DNA of 64,000 nucleotides. Source: a virus. Position numbers and translations under genes: made by a program. The DNA lies in the IMG/VR virus record IMGVR_UViG_3300010885_055091, positions 1 through 64,000 of that record; one strand, 5' to 3'. Below the pieces are notes generated by a model that was given only the letters and a program-made list of their open reading frames with translations, was not told the origin of the DNA and made no database searches. This document shows positions 10,947 to 19,699 of this stretch, piece after piece (position 1 is the first letter of the stretch; each line of letters starts with the position of its first letter).

Positions 10947-12661
10947 CTAATCAAAGCAATCAGAGCGGTGGTTTTAATATTTCTCAGTTATATACTCAGA
11001 ATACATATTTTAATATTACTGGTTTTCTTGATAATTTAAATAAGAACAGTGTTATAGCTCATGAAGCGGTGAATGAATCATTTTATTCAATAGTATCAAC
11101 AAATAGACATGCTTCAGACCGTCCTTTTATCATAGGATTCATCCCCCCAGATTTCAATATAAACTTTATTCCTTATATATCAAAATTAGGGAAAAAAGTA
11201 GCAGCTACCACCTCCAAAGGTGTACAAATAAAACAGCCTAATGCTAAAACAGGCCAAAATACAATACTTACACAGCAGGAAATTTCGGCACAAGTAGCAG
11301 TAGCATCTAAAGGATTCAAGTTTAGTTTACTTAAACAGTGGACCGATGAAGATTTTGACTCCATTGTAGGTGAATTGGCTGGAAAGGTGCCACAAATGGA
11401 CCCTGTTGATTTATGGTGGGGAATAGCTGCCGAGTCTGCGTTTAATCCTAATGCAGTTAATTGGGGGGGAGATAAGACTAAGCAGACACCTAGTGCTGCT
11501 GGCTTAATCCAATTTAACCCTGGTGGGCCTATTCAAAAAAAAGAAGACGCTGGAAAAGCGTTGGGGCCAGGAGAAATTATGACTTATGATGATTGGTTAA
11601 CCATTAAGGATAAATCTGTTTCTGAACAGGCCCCCTATATAGCTGACTATTTCGCAATAAAGGCAAAGGCCAAGAAGAAGGGGAGCAGCGATTCCCTTTA
11701 TCCTTTTCAAGATCCATGGAACGTATACGCAGCCGTTAACGGTGGTTCTTATGATGCGACTTCTCCTGACGAGCAAATAATTTATCCTGCTGGATCGGCT
11801 GCGGCTAATGGGAATAAGGCATATCAAGATGATGATGGTAATGTGACGGTCGGACAGGTAAAGGATACTGTAGGTACTCTCTATCCTCGTTCCGGGGCAG
11901 GTTGGGATTATTGGAAACAAAACGTTAGAGCTGCTCAGGAAAGGTTAAAATCCGGACCACCTACTCGTGATTTCGTAGACTCTAGAACTCCTGGTGCTCA
12001 GGGGTTAGGAGTGGCTGGCGGAATTATGACGAGTATAAATATAATAGATAAACCTGAAGATCCTTATGCAGCGTACGGTAGAAACTTGTTGGTAGATGAC
12101 GGCAGGAAAAAGTATACAGATGCCGTAGTAAGAGAATTAAATCAACAAGTGGAGCGGGTCTCTGCCACTCCTTCATTATTATTATACATAAATCCAACTT
12201 CCTTTAACAGATCTCATCAGCATACCATAGATTATGCAGGTGGTTGGAGAGGTAATATTATAAGTATGTGGCTAGAACAGCCCATACAAATTCAAGGATC
12301 CGGAACTACTTCTGGTCAATATGTGGTTGATTCTCTCGGAAACGGCGGAATTACTAATACGAATAGAATATATAGTTTATCATATGCAAATCTTCAGTCA
12401 ATGCTAATGATGTATCAAAATAATGGTTGGATATATTCAGGAGAATTATACAATGCATCTAACAAGGGAGTTCCCGTTATTGGGATGTCGATTTTTATAT
12501 ATTATGATGGTCACATTTACATTGGTTCCTTCGATTCATTTAAAATCAGTGATAATGCTTTAAAGCCTTTTAGCTTAGACTATGATTTTACTTTTACGGT
12601 AAGATATGATGTAGCTTTGTTGGATTCTGTAGGAGAAGCTAACGCTCAAGGAATTCCGTAA
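10943..12661 (+). CDS. Hub-type protein with transglycosylase-like domain (572 aa)
   Basis: Three parts are visible. Residues 1-140 are a variable N-terminus. Residues about 145-320 resemble a lytic transglycosylase: WWGIAAESAFNPNAVN, in which the Glu before S-A-F-N-P is the expected catalytic acid, followed by SAAGLIQF and a later NVYAAVNGG segment. Residues about 405-565 repeat the domain seen in the preceding gene (YINPTSFNRSHQH ... YASLQ-type helix ... FIYYDGHIYIGSFDSFKI). The domain would open peptidoglycan locally during infection while the C-terminal module holds the protein in the tail tip. ATG overlaps the previous stop by 4 nt. Catalytic activity is inferred from the motif only. Confidence 0.72.
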   Translation: MTNQSNQSGGFNISQLYTQNTYFNITGFLDNLNKNSVIAHEAVNESFYSIVSTNRHASDRPFIIGFIPPDFNINFIPYISKLGKKVAATTSKGVQIKQPNAKTGQNTILTQQEISAQVAVASKGFKFSLLKQWTDEDFDSIVGELAGKVPQMDPVDLWWGIAAESAFNPNAVNWGGDKTKQTPSAAGLIQFNPGGPIQKKEDAGKALGPGEIMTYDDWLTIKDKSVSEQAPYIADYFAIKAKAKKKGSSDSLYPFQDPWNVYAAVNGGSYDATSPDEQIIYPAGSAAANGNKAYQDDDGNVTVGQVKDTVGTLYPRSGAGWDYWKQNVRAAQERLKSGPPTRDFVDSRTPGAQGLGVAGGIMTSINIIDKPEDPYAAYGRNLLVDDGRKKYTDAVVRELNQQVERVSATPSLLLYINPTSFNRSHQHTIDYAGGWRGNIISMWLEQPIQIQGSGTTSGQYVVDSLGNGGITNTNRIYSLSYANLQSMLMMYQNNGWIYSGELYNASNKGVPVIGMSIFIYYDGHIYIGSFDSFKISDNALKPFSLDYDFTFTVRYDVALLDSVGEANAQGIP

Positions 12662-12662
12662 T

Positions 12663-15600
12663 ATGACAAGAGTTTCTGGCTGGAGTGGAACGCATGTAAA
12701 TAACAGTAGACCTTATGTCACTATATCGGCTGATGCTTATGTAGCGATTCAAGGCGAAACCACAATTTTAGGATGCGGCGAGTGTCGCCGAGTTATAAAT
12801 TTTAACGAGTATATGACAGGATTGTCTGTAGATACTTCTACTGATAATCCTCCGGGAAATGCTTCCATAAATTTTACTGTTCCTGATACTGCAATTAATG
12901 ATTGGTATGCAGAAGATAACTTAGTTTTACTTCCTATGATGGAGGTAGAAATATATGCAAAGGGGTATTTTCTAATAGGGGGTGTCCCTCAATATTATAA
13001 GATATTCTGGGGTTTAATTACTAACATATCAAAATCTTGGTCCAATGGTGTTACGACAGTTAGCCTTTCCTGTCGTGACATTTTATATTGGTGGGAAAAA
13101 ACCAGTACGACCATTAATCCGGCATTTCTCGATCCAGTAGGAAATAGCACGGGCGGTAATTTCGTTCTGTGGGGTAATAATTTTGCTGGAGCTCACCCAT
13201 TTGCTGTCATAATTGCTTTAGCCCGTGAGTCGATGGGTGACTGGTCATTCACTGCGGGCTCACTGAACGAAAATTTCATTCCTGAGCAAGGCGCTGAACG
13301 TGAGTATAATAATGATATGATCGGTGGAATCATGTTATACTGGCAGGCTAAATTTGCCAACATGTGGTCTAGCTTAGTCATATATGGAACCACTGGAGCA
13401 GTTTATCCGACTTGGGGAGACGGATTGGCGGTCTCTAATCCACTTAAATTAGCTGCTGCTATATTTGAACAGGAAGCGAATCTAAGAGGAAGTGATGAGA
13501 CTAACACAGTAATAAAATATGATCCATCCGAGATAGCAGCATATAAGAAGGATATAGGTAAAGTGGCTCAATTCGGGTTTTTCCAGCCCGAAATTCAGAC
13601 GAAATTATCTATCGCTAAACAGGCTGCTGAGCAAATAGGATACGAATTTTATTGTGATACAACAGGAGATATAATTTGTAAGCCCCCCTTCTTCAACTTA
13701 AATGTTTTACCTAATAAGCCAGTATCTTGGATCCAAGATATTGACCTAATCGATGAACAGTTTCAGGATTCAGAAGGCGAAATAATAACTCACATTGTAG
13801 CCAGTGGTCATGCATTCGGGGGTGTTACTGATTGGGGTATAAACGACGAGTTTACTACTCCAAGAACCGGTGCTTTCGATTATCACCTATTGCGAAAATA
13901 TGGGTATAGACGTCATGATTTTCAAGTAGAATGGGCTGGTTCTATGCGAAGAATGTATTACTACATTCTTGACTTTATGGACAGACTTAATGCGCGGCGC
14001 ATGAACGGAAGCGTTACTATCCCGATGAGACCCGAACTTCGAATGGGGTTTCCGGTTTACATTCCACGGCATGATGCCTTTTATTATATCAATGCAATCC
14101 AGCACAGTTTTAGCATCGGGTCACAAGCTACCACTACTCTTACATTGATGGCAAAGAGAAGTAAGTTCCTGGCTCCAAAAAATATAGGGAAAATTGAAAG
14201 ATTTGGGCAAGCTACTGCCTCGGTTTCAGCTCAGAATAGTGCTCCCGTTCAAGATCCGCTTAATACCCCTGCTAATCAGCAACGGAAGCAAAATGCTATC
14301 ACTTATAAAATTTCCTTTCCTGATGTAGGGGGTAATACCGGAGCTTCAACCGATGGGGCGAAGCCCATAATTATGAGGCACCCTAAGACGGGCAAACTCC
14401 TTGGTTATCCTAGAGTAGTAATGGTCCTAAGAAGGACATACAATAATCAGGAATTGCTTGACTTGCTAACCAAGACACCTGGAAATAAAAAACAGCAGCA
14501 GAACAAGAAAGGCAAAGGCAAAAACGCTAAACCTACCACAGGGTTATCGGGCAGTATTTATCAATCTTCCAGAGATCAAGCATGGCAATTATTGAATGAT
14601 AAAGATAAAACTGACTTAATTTCAAGAATAAAACAAAACAGGTATGAAACAAGCGCTGCTAATGAAGGTGCATTTGATTATGCGGAAGATGTTGATGGAC
14701 AGTTTAAAGAATTTCAATTAATAAAGATTACCTCCATTACCTGGAGTGATACATTGTCTGGTGGTCAAAAAGAACAATTCTCTGCAAGTAATGACCAGGC
14801 ATCAAAGGTAAAATATCAAGGAGAAGAGAAGAAGATCGAAGGAGAAATTAAAACTATCCAGAAAGAAATTGATAAGCTTAATATCACCCTTACCAAAAAA
14901 ATAAACGAAAAAATAAAAGAACTCGCAGTAGTTGCAAAGGAATCTGGTATACCGAATGCCGGGGTTACTATAAAGAAGAAAACTAAACCGAATGGGACCA
15001 TATCCTGGGAGATAGTCATCATACCAAGCGTTTCTAGTCTGGAAATTCGAGACTTAGGGGCAAAGACTCCTGTCAATCTAGATGAAGAAAAAGTTAAGGC
15101 ATTTGAAGATTCAGTTAAGAAGAACTCTGCTTTTTCAGAATTAGGGACCGAGATTAATGATACCGGTAAGCAAATAAACGATCTTATTCTGAAGAAGAAA
15201 GAACTAGAACTGGATAAAAATAAATATAAATTCGCGGCTGGTCGTGTGTTGAATGATCCTTCCGTATTGGTAAGACCAGTTTCTGATGAATTTGGTTATG
15301 AAGTGGTTGGGCATTTTAGATATGGGCGCGGGGCTTATATGGATAGAGGTAGAGTCACATTTGCCTCAGACGCTTCGGCCAATCAGATTAACATCCAATT
15401 TGCAGCAACGGGCTCTCTGCTTACAGAGAGCGTATCTGTTCCTCAACAAAGCACAGTAGACTTTTCCAAAGCATTTGAAAAAATGCGTCCAGATGATTGG
15501 GCGACAGCAGCCAGTAGTAGAAGTGGTGGTACTGATACCCCTAGTGACTTCTTGATGACTAGTGAAAATACGTATGTAGCGGACATAAACCAAAATATTG

Positions 15601-16487
15601 GTAAGAGTGTTTTTATTGAGGTGGATTCTATCCGCAAATCACGATTGTTATCCGACCTGAAACCATCGGTGGACTTGGAAAACTTCAGCACAGCCTTTGA
15701 TAATTGTGCTTGTGGGGTGGGTCGCACTAACTGGATATCAGTATTACCTTCTAATATAATAAGGGATGTTTTAAGAAGTTCGGGATCTCTACCCGTGCAA
15801 TTTGTGGAGGCGGGAAGAAACGTATCCAGTGCTTTAGGGGTTACCAAAGAAGAAAAAATTGAGGTGATATCCGGAGAAGTATCCATGGGCAACTTCTGGG
15901 TAGCATTGAATAAATATTTATCTGAAAAATTTAATAGAGAAATTGATTCCAATGTTCGTAGAGAAAGAATATATAGTGGTGAAAGTCAGACGCGAGTAAG
16001 TGAGAATTATGCTGATTTCGCTGGTAATCGAAATCTATTTGATTTACCGGGTGGAGGGTCTTTGTTCGATAGGGCAGCCAATGGGGACCAAGACGCTATT
16101 GGTGCTCTTCAGAATGAAGCAAATCAGCTATTCGGACTCAATTCCCAGGGAATATCAAATGTCTCATCGAATTTCAACCAATTAGGTGATGAAATATCTT
16201 CTTATTATAATAAAAATAAAGACCGAGTAGAAGCAGCTGTTGGTGCTACGGCAGACTATTATAAGAATATAGGAAAGGCGTACGGGCTTGAAGGAACTTT
16301 AGAAGAACAGTTAGCTATACAAAATTATTGGGAGAACTTAGAGCAGGGATTCGGGGCTTCGAGTGTTCCCTCTTATCCTCCAGGAACCCCACCGCAGTTC
16401 GCATCAATACTGAATCCTGGACAATATGCTAGCGGTTCAGTAAGGCCTGATAATGTAGCTCTTAAAGGTCCGCCTCCCAATACTTAA
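12663..16487 (+). CDS. Baseplate hub protein, very large (1274 aa)
   Basis: The first 540 residues are beta-rich, with a pattern like gp27/GpD-type hub proteins: an early beta-barrel (residues 20-140, ending VTTVSLSCRDILYWWE), a central part with large aromatic content, and a second barrel ending in NAIQHSFSIGSQATTTLTLM at about 475-500. After a basic KKQQQNKKGKGKNAK linker (about 605-620) comes a C-terminal half with coiled-coil segments (KIEGEIKTIQKEIDKLNITL near 725-745; KKKELELDKNKYKF near 850) and further globular regions. This is much longer than usual hub proteins. The position between transglycosylase-like protein and spike supports a central hub role. ATG starts one base after the previous stop region; the end overlaps a convergent minus-strand gene by 4 nt. 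Confidence 0.65.
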   Translation: MTRVSGWSGTHVNNSRPYVTISADAYVAIQGETTILGCGECRRVINFNEYMTGLSVDTSTDNPPGNASINFTVPDTAINDWYAEDNLVLLPMMEVEIYAKGYFLIGGVPQYYKIFWGLITNISKSWSNGVTTVSLSCRDILYWWEKTSTTINPAFLDPVGNSTGGNFVLWGNNFAGAHPFAVIIALARESMGDWSFTAGSLNENFIPEQGAEREYNNDMIGGIMLYWQAKFANMWSSLVIYGTTGAVYPTWGDGLAVSNPLKLAAAIFEQEANLRGSDETNTVIKYDPSEIAAYKKDIGKVAQFGFFQPEIQTKLSIAKQAAEQIGYEFYCDTTGDIICKPPFFNLNVLPNKPVSWIQDIDLIDEQFQDSEGEIITHIVASGHAFGGVTDWGINDEFTTPRTGAFDYHLLRKYGYRRHDFQVEWAGSMRRMYYYILDFMDRLNARRMNGSVTIPMRPELRMGFPVYIPRHDAFYYINAIQHSFSIGSQATTTLTLMAKRSKFLAPKNIGKIERFGQATASVSAQNSAPVQDPLNTPANQQRKQNAITYKISFPDVGGNTGASTDGAKPIIMRHPKTGKLLGYPRVVMVLRRTYNNQELLDLLTKTPGNKKQQQNKKGKGKNAKPTTGLSGSIYQSSRDQAWQLLNDKDKTDLISRIKQNRYETSAANEGAFDYAEDVDGQFKEFQLIKITSITWSDTLSGGQKEQFSASNDQASKVKYQGEEKKIEGEIKTIQKEIDKLNITLTKKINEKIKELAVVAKESGIPNAGVTIKKKTKPNGTISWEIVIIPSVSSLEIRDLGAKTPVNLDEEKVKAFEDSVKKNSAFSELGTEINDTGKQINDLILKKKELELDKNKYKFAAGRVLNDPSVLVRPVSDEFGYEVVGHFRYGRGAYMDRGRVTFASDASANQINIQFAATGSLLTESVSVPQQSTVDFSKAFEKMRPDDWATAASSRSGGTDTPSDFLMTSENTYVADINQNIGKSVFIEVDSIRKSRLLSDLKPSVDLENFSTAFDNCACGVGRTNWISVLPSNIIRDVLRSSGSLPVQFVEAGRNVSSALGVTKEEKIEVISGEVSMGNFWVALNKYLSEKFNREIDSNVRRERIYSGESQTRVSENYADFAGNRNLFDLPGGGSLFDRAANGDQDAIGALQNEANQLFGLNSQGISNVSSNFNQLGDEISSYYNKNKDRVEAAVGATADYYKNIGKAYGLEGTLEEQLAIQNYWENLEQGFGASSVPSYPPGTPPQFASILNPGQYASGSVRPDNVALKGPPPNT

Positions 16488-16864
16488 GACTTTAAAATCT
16501 TTAGAAAATTCCCGTTACAGTATTTAGAATTTAAGACATATAAAATTATTTGTTCCAGAGTCCTATTTGGAGGACTCAGTAGTATATAGGTATCCACTTC
16601 TTTCGTAGAAACGTCCACTAAGTGCTTTATTTTCTTAATGTCAAATCTCATTGACATGTTATATCCATTTTCCGGATCACCATCTAATACAATTCCACTT
16701 CGTTCATTCGCATTGATAAATGATATTAATTTTGAATCGTTAGTTTCGAAATTTAAAGATATCTCGTGAGATTCCATTGGCTGGATTGTAAAATCTATTT
16801 CCCACTTTGCCTCATCTATTAAATTTCCTGAGAGGGTAGTTATTTGTAATATGGTTTTCATCAT
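16484..16864 (-). CDS. Hypothetical protein opposing the tail operon (126 aa)
   Basis: I do not recognise this 126-residue beta-rich protein (KTILQITTLSGNLIDEAKWE at the start; KYCNGNFLKILKS at the end). It begins M-M-K with a good Shine-Dalgarno (AGGGA, about 5 nt upstream). It runs against the direction of all surrounding tail genes; its stop overlaps the end of the hub gene by 4 nt and its start faces the spike gene. A leftward gene here must be expressed from its own promoter, so it may be an accessory or inserted gene rather than a structural part. Confidence 0.65.
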   Translation of the reverse strand: MMKTILQITTLSGNLIDEAKWEIDFTIQPMESHEISLNFETNDSKLISFINANERSGIVLDGDPENGYNMSMRFDIKKIKHLVDVSTKEVDTYILLSPPNRTLEQIILYVLNSKYCNGNFLKILKS

Positions 16865-16872
16865 TGATTCCC

Positions 16873-16880
16873 TATAAATA
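16873..16880 (+). promoter_or_regulatory. TATAAATA box, possible T4-type late promoter
   Basis: An exact TATAAATA octamer, the T4-type late promoter core, lies 16 nt upstream of the spike gene ATG, in the divergent gap where a promoter is needed after the opposing minus-strand gene. An octamer of A and T can occur by chance in such AT-rich DNA, and no other exact copy was found before the other large genes. The resulting leader would be only about 10 nt. Confidence 0.3.
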
Positions 16881-16896
16881 GTACCGTATAAGAAAT

Positions 16897-19104
16897 ATGG
16901 AAGAAAAATTTTACCCTTTATTGCTTAAACCAGGAACTCCTGGTGGTATATATCAGTTATCTTTATCTCACCCGGATGCAAAAAAATATTTATGGGTAGG
17001 ATACATTATTCACGTAGATGTTGAGACGATGGTGTGCTCAGTAGGGTTTAATACTTCACCTGATGAGAAACTAGATATACCACTGCCTGCAATGGGAGGT
17101 GGTGGTCCTCGTTCTTTCAGTGGAACCATTCCTGAAAAGGGGGCGACCGTTATATGTGGTTGGAAGCCGATGGGTCCTGGGAGTAATAGTCATTTCCCAT
17201 TCATCCTCTCCATACTTTCTGCCGGTGTTTATAATTCTAGGGATTATGCTCCGTTTCTTCCTGCACCCCCGGAGCAAATAGATGAGGTCTTATCTCTAAG
17301 ACCGGATTTAGAATTTGACCCAAAACTACAGACCAATACTGTTAGATTAAAATTAAGGAAAGCATATTCTGGAGATTTCTTAGCGTCTGCAAGTTCGGGT
17401 TCTGACATTTTATTAGATAGAAATGTGGTAATTACTAACCGTTCCGGAAATGAGTTCATCCTAAGAGATTCTGATCAGACTGCTGTGCTTCAAACAATCA
17501 ATGAATTTACAGCGAATGCAGCTGGATACTATAGAAGAGGACTAATAAAGAGAAACGCTTTTTCATTTTTATCAGATTATTTTCCATTAAACGAACAGAC
17601 CAATGGTACAAATCCTTTCGATATTGAAGAGGGGGAACTATTCAAGCAGAAAATTCCGGTTACGAGCCCTGTATATGACATTTTATTTCAATATGGACTA
17701 ATAGATGAAGATGGAGTAAGAACCTTTAGTTTTACGGAGGGAATGTTAGAATACCCGTATATTGTAACCAGTGATGGCAGAAGAATTAATTATGTGTATC
17801 CTGGATCTGCAGAGTCCGGATACAATAATGTTGAAGAAGCGTATATAGAGGATAGAAGAGAGTTAAGACATGTTTCGGACGGCGTAATGCCGGTGACTGA
17901 TGAAGGTGACGGATTTTTCTCTGATGAATCGAAAAGAGAAGTCTTCATAGAAGATGTTCACGGGACTGTCGTAGGGAATAACTTTGTCACAAATGAAGGC
18001 AGGGCATTATATAAAAAGGTACTGAAGATGCAGTTGTTCTCCGATTCTGATCAGGGAGAACTTTGCAACTATCCTACTTTTGAGTCTATAGATAATGCTA
18101 CAGACTTAGGTGTCCTAGATTCTCACGCTTTAGCCCGTCTGTATCGGATTCAGTCTCCCACTACAAATAATCAGTGGGTCTTTGGTATTAATAAAGAGGG
18201 TCGAACATTCCTTCATATTCCAGCCTCACAGACCGGTTTACCTGATGATAAAGGAAAATCTCTAGATCTAAATATCATGGGTCTGGTTAAAGGAATTATA
18301 GGAAAAGATCCTAATACTGGACTAAGTCTCGATCTCCGATTAAAGGGCGGGATGAACTTCGAACTTGGTACCTCAAGTGCTTCAGGGAACAATTTTAATT
18401 TTACCGGGCCAATTACCGTGAACTATTTGGGAGGGACCTCCGTTGATGATTCCCCGACTGTGAGTCATATCGTAGATGGAAGTACTTCAAGAGTCATTTC
18501 TGGATCAGATTTTAAATATACCAAGGGCACAAATGTTAGAGTTTCGGGGGGCTTGGATGCTACTGAAGCAGATGGGGTGAGTGTCGTGGCGAGTTCTGGT
18601 GGTTATAAGTTGTCTTCAGGTGGAGAACACGGCGTAACCGTATTGGGGGCCTCGAATGAGTACTATGCCCAAGATAAATCATCCAAATTCGCTCTTGGTA
18701 AACGAAATTTGACATTAGCTGGTGTAGATTCAAGCACAGTCTTGACTGGCAATGCGAGTAGAACGGTAGTTGCTGGTAATATAACTGATAGTGTAGTTAC
18801 TGGTAATATAACGAAATCTACGGTATTGGGTAATATTATACTTGCTACTGCGGCAGGTGCTATCGGTATAACCAATGGATTGGGTGCCTTAGCATTGGCA
18901 GCTTCTGCTGGGCCTATCTCTCTATCATCCACCACTGCTGTTACATTAACGGGCTTAGTAACAGCCATAACCAGCCCAGTTACAAGCATTGGGATAGCTA
19001 AGGTAGGTGTGGCTGTTGCTGGTATTCCAGGTCCAAATGCTCCGCACTTGGACTATCTGACAGGAATTCCAATCTTGGGTATTCCTACGATTGCGGTGGG
19101 TTAA
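16897..19104 (+). CDS. Central spike / baseplate protein with OB-like N-terminus (735 aa)
   Basis: Residues about 30-110 look like the OB-fold of gpV/gp5-type spikes: W-V-G-Y-I-I-H-V-D-V, DIPLPAMGGGGPRSFSG, IPEKGATVICGW, each a typical strand or turn for this fold. The middle (150-450) contains the shell used by baseplate spikes to sit on the hub. The last 230 residues are Gly/Ala/Ser/Thr/Val-rich with short repeated strands (TVVAGNITDSVVTGNITKST), consistent with a beta-helical needle stem. It pierces the outer envelope in the inferred model. No lysozyme domain is present, so the cell-wall enzyme is likely the preceding transglycosylase-like protein. The TAA stop overlaps the next ATG by one base. 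Confidence 0.68.
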   Translation: MEEKFYPLLLKPGTPGGIYQLSLSHPDAKKYLWVGYIIHVDVETMVCSVGFNTSPDEKLDIPLPAMGGGGPRSFSGTIPEKGATVICGWKPMGPGSNSHFPFILSILSAGVYNSRDYAPFLPAPPEQIDEVLSLRPDLEFDPKLQTNTVRLKLRKAYSGDFLASASSGSDILLDRNVVITNRSGNEFILRDSDQTAVLQTINEFTANAAGYYRRGLIKRNAFSFLSDYFPLNEQTNGTNPFDIEEGELFKQKIPVTSPVYDILFQYGLIDEDGVRTFSFTEGMLEYPYIVTSDGRRINYVYPGSAESGYNNVEEAYIEDRRELRHVSDGVMPVTDEGDGFFSDESKREVFIEDVHGTVVGNNFVTNEGRALYKKVLKMQLFSDSDQGELCNYPTFESIDNATDLGVLDSHALARLYRIQSPTTNNQWVFGINKEGRTFLHIPASQTGLPDDKGKSLDLNIMGLVKGIIGKDPNTGLSLDLRLKGGMNFELGTSSASGNNFNFTGPITVNYLGGTSVDDSPTVSHIVDGSTSRVISGSDFKYTKGTNVRVSGGLDATEADGVSVVASSGGYKLSSGGEHGVTVLGASNEYYAQDKSSKFALGKRNLTLAGVDSSTVLTGNASRTVVAGNITDSVVTGNITKSTVLGNIILATAAGAIGITNGLGALALAASAGPISLSSTTAVTLTGLVTAITSPVTSIGIAKVGVAVAGIPGPNAPHLDYLTGIPILGIPTIAVG

Positions 19105-19685
19105 TGCCTTCTTTGGAGAGAATATTTCCTGCTATCAGTGGGGCCTTAAATGGGGCGGGCTGTGTAGGTGCTTCTAGTTATCAGTTATCTAGTGCAATAT
19201 CGAATGGTTTGTTTGGTTTTCTTAATACATCAGTCACAGTTTTTACTATAGACTCTGGTACTGCGGGTGTAGGCAAAGGAACGTTGGGTGTTGTAATTTA
19301 CTTGCCTGCCTTATTGACACCCACATTATTATCCAATGCTAAGGGTGCTTTAATAAATGGATCCATAAGCGAAAGTATGTTAGTAGGCTTAAGCCTAAGT
19401 ATATGTGGAGTGGTTTCCTCTGCAATTCCTATGACTGTTCATCCAATTGTCGGAGTGGGAACGGGCGTAGGAAGACTGCTTATTAAAGAACCAGGAACGG
19501 GAATCGGAATATTTTTACAGTCATTTGCAGCGGCGGGTCTAATTAGCCCGATGGCAATTTCCTTATCAAATGTCATTAGTAACTCATTAAACGCTACTAT
19601 ATCGACTGCTTCCGTGTTGGTTCAAATAGCAGGGCCTCCATCACCCGTCCCTGCTAGTGGTGTTGGAACGGGTGTACTTATCTAA
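19104..19685 (+). CDS. Hydrophobic Gly/Ala-rich protein after the spike (193 aa)
   Basis: I do not recognise this protein. It is unusually poor in charged residues, rich in Gly, Ser, Ala, Val, Ile and Leu, and contains repeated GVGTGVG-like segments (PIVGVGTGVGRLL, ASGVGTGVLI at the end). It has no single clear membrane helix; the spread of small residues fits tightly packed beta structure. Location immediately after the spike gene, coupled by a TAATG overlap, is where a spike-tip (PAAR-like) protein is often encoded, but the expected PAAR motifs are not visible. It may cap the spike or associate with it; this is inference. Confidence 0.6.
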   Translation: MPSLERIFPAISGALNGAGCVGASSYQLSSAISNGLFGFLNTSVTVFTIDSGTAGVGKGTLGVVIYLPALLTPTLLSNAKGALINGSISESMLVGLSLSICGVVSSAIPMTVHPIVGVGTGVGRLLIKEPGTGIGIFLQSFAAAGLISPMAISLSNVISNSLNATISTASVLVQIAGPPSPVPASGVGTGVLI

Positions 19686-19699
19686 GGGTATTGTGTTTC

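Noticed and set aside
15443-15952. Leftward 169-codon frame inside the hub gene
   Set aside because: The rightward hub frame is continuous through it, and the leftward frame lacks a start site and context.
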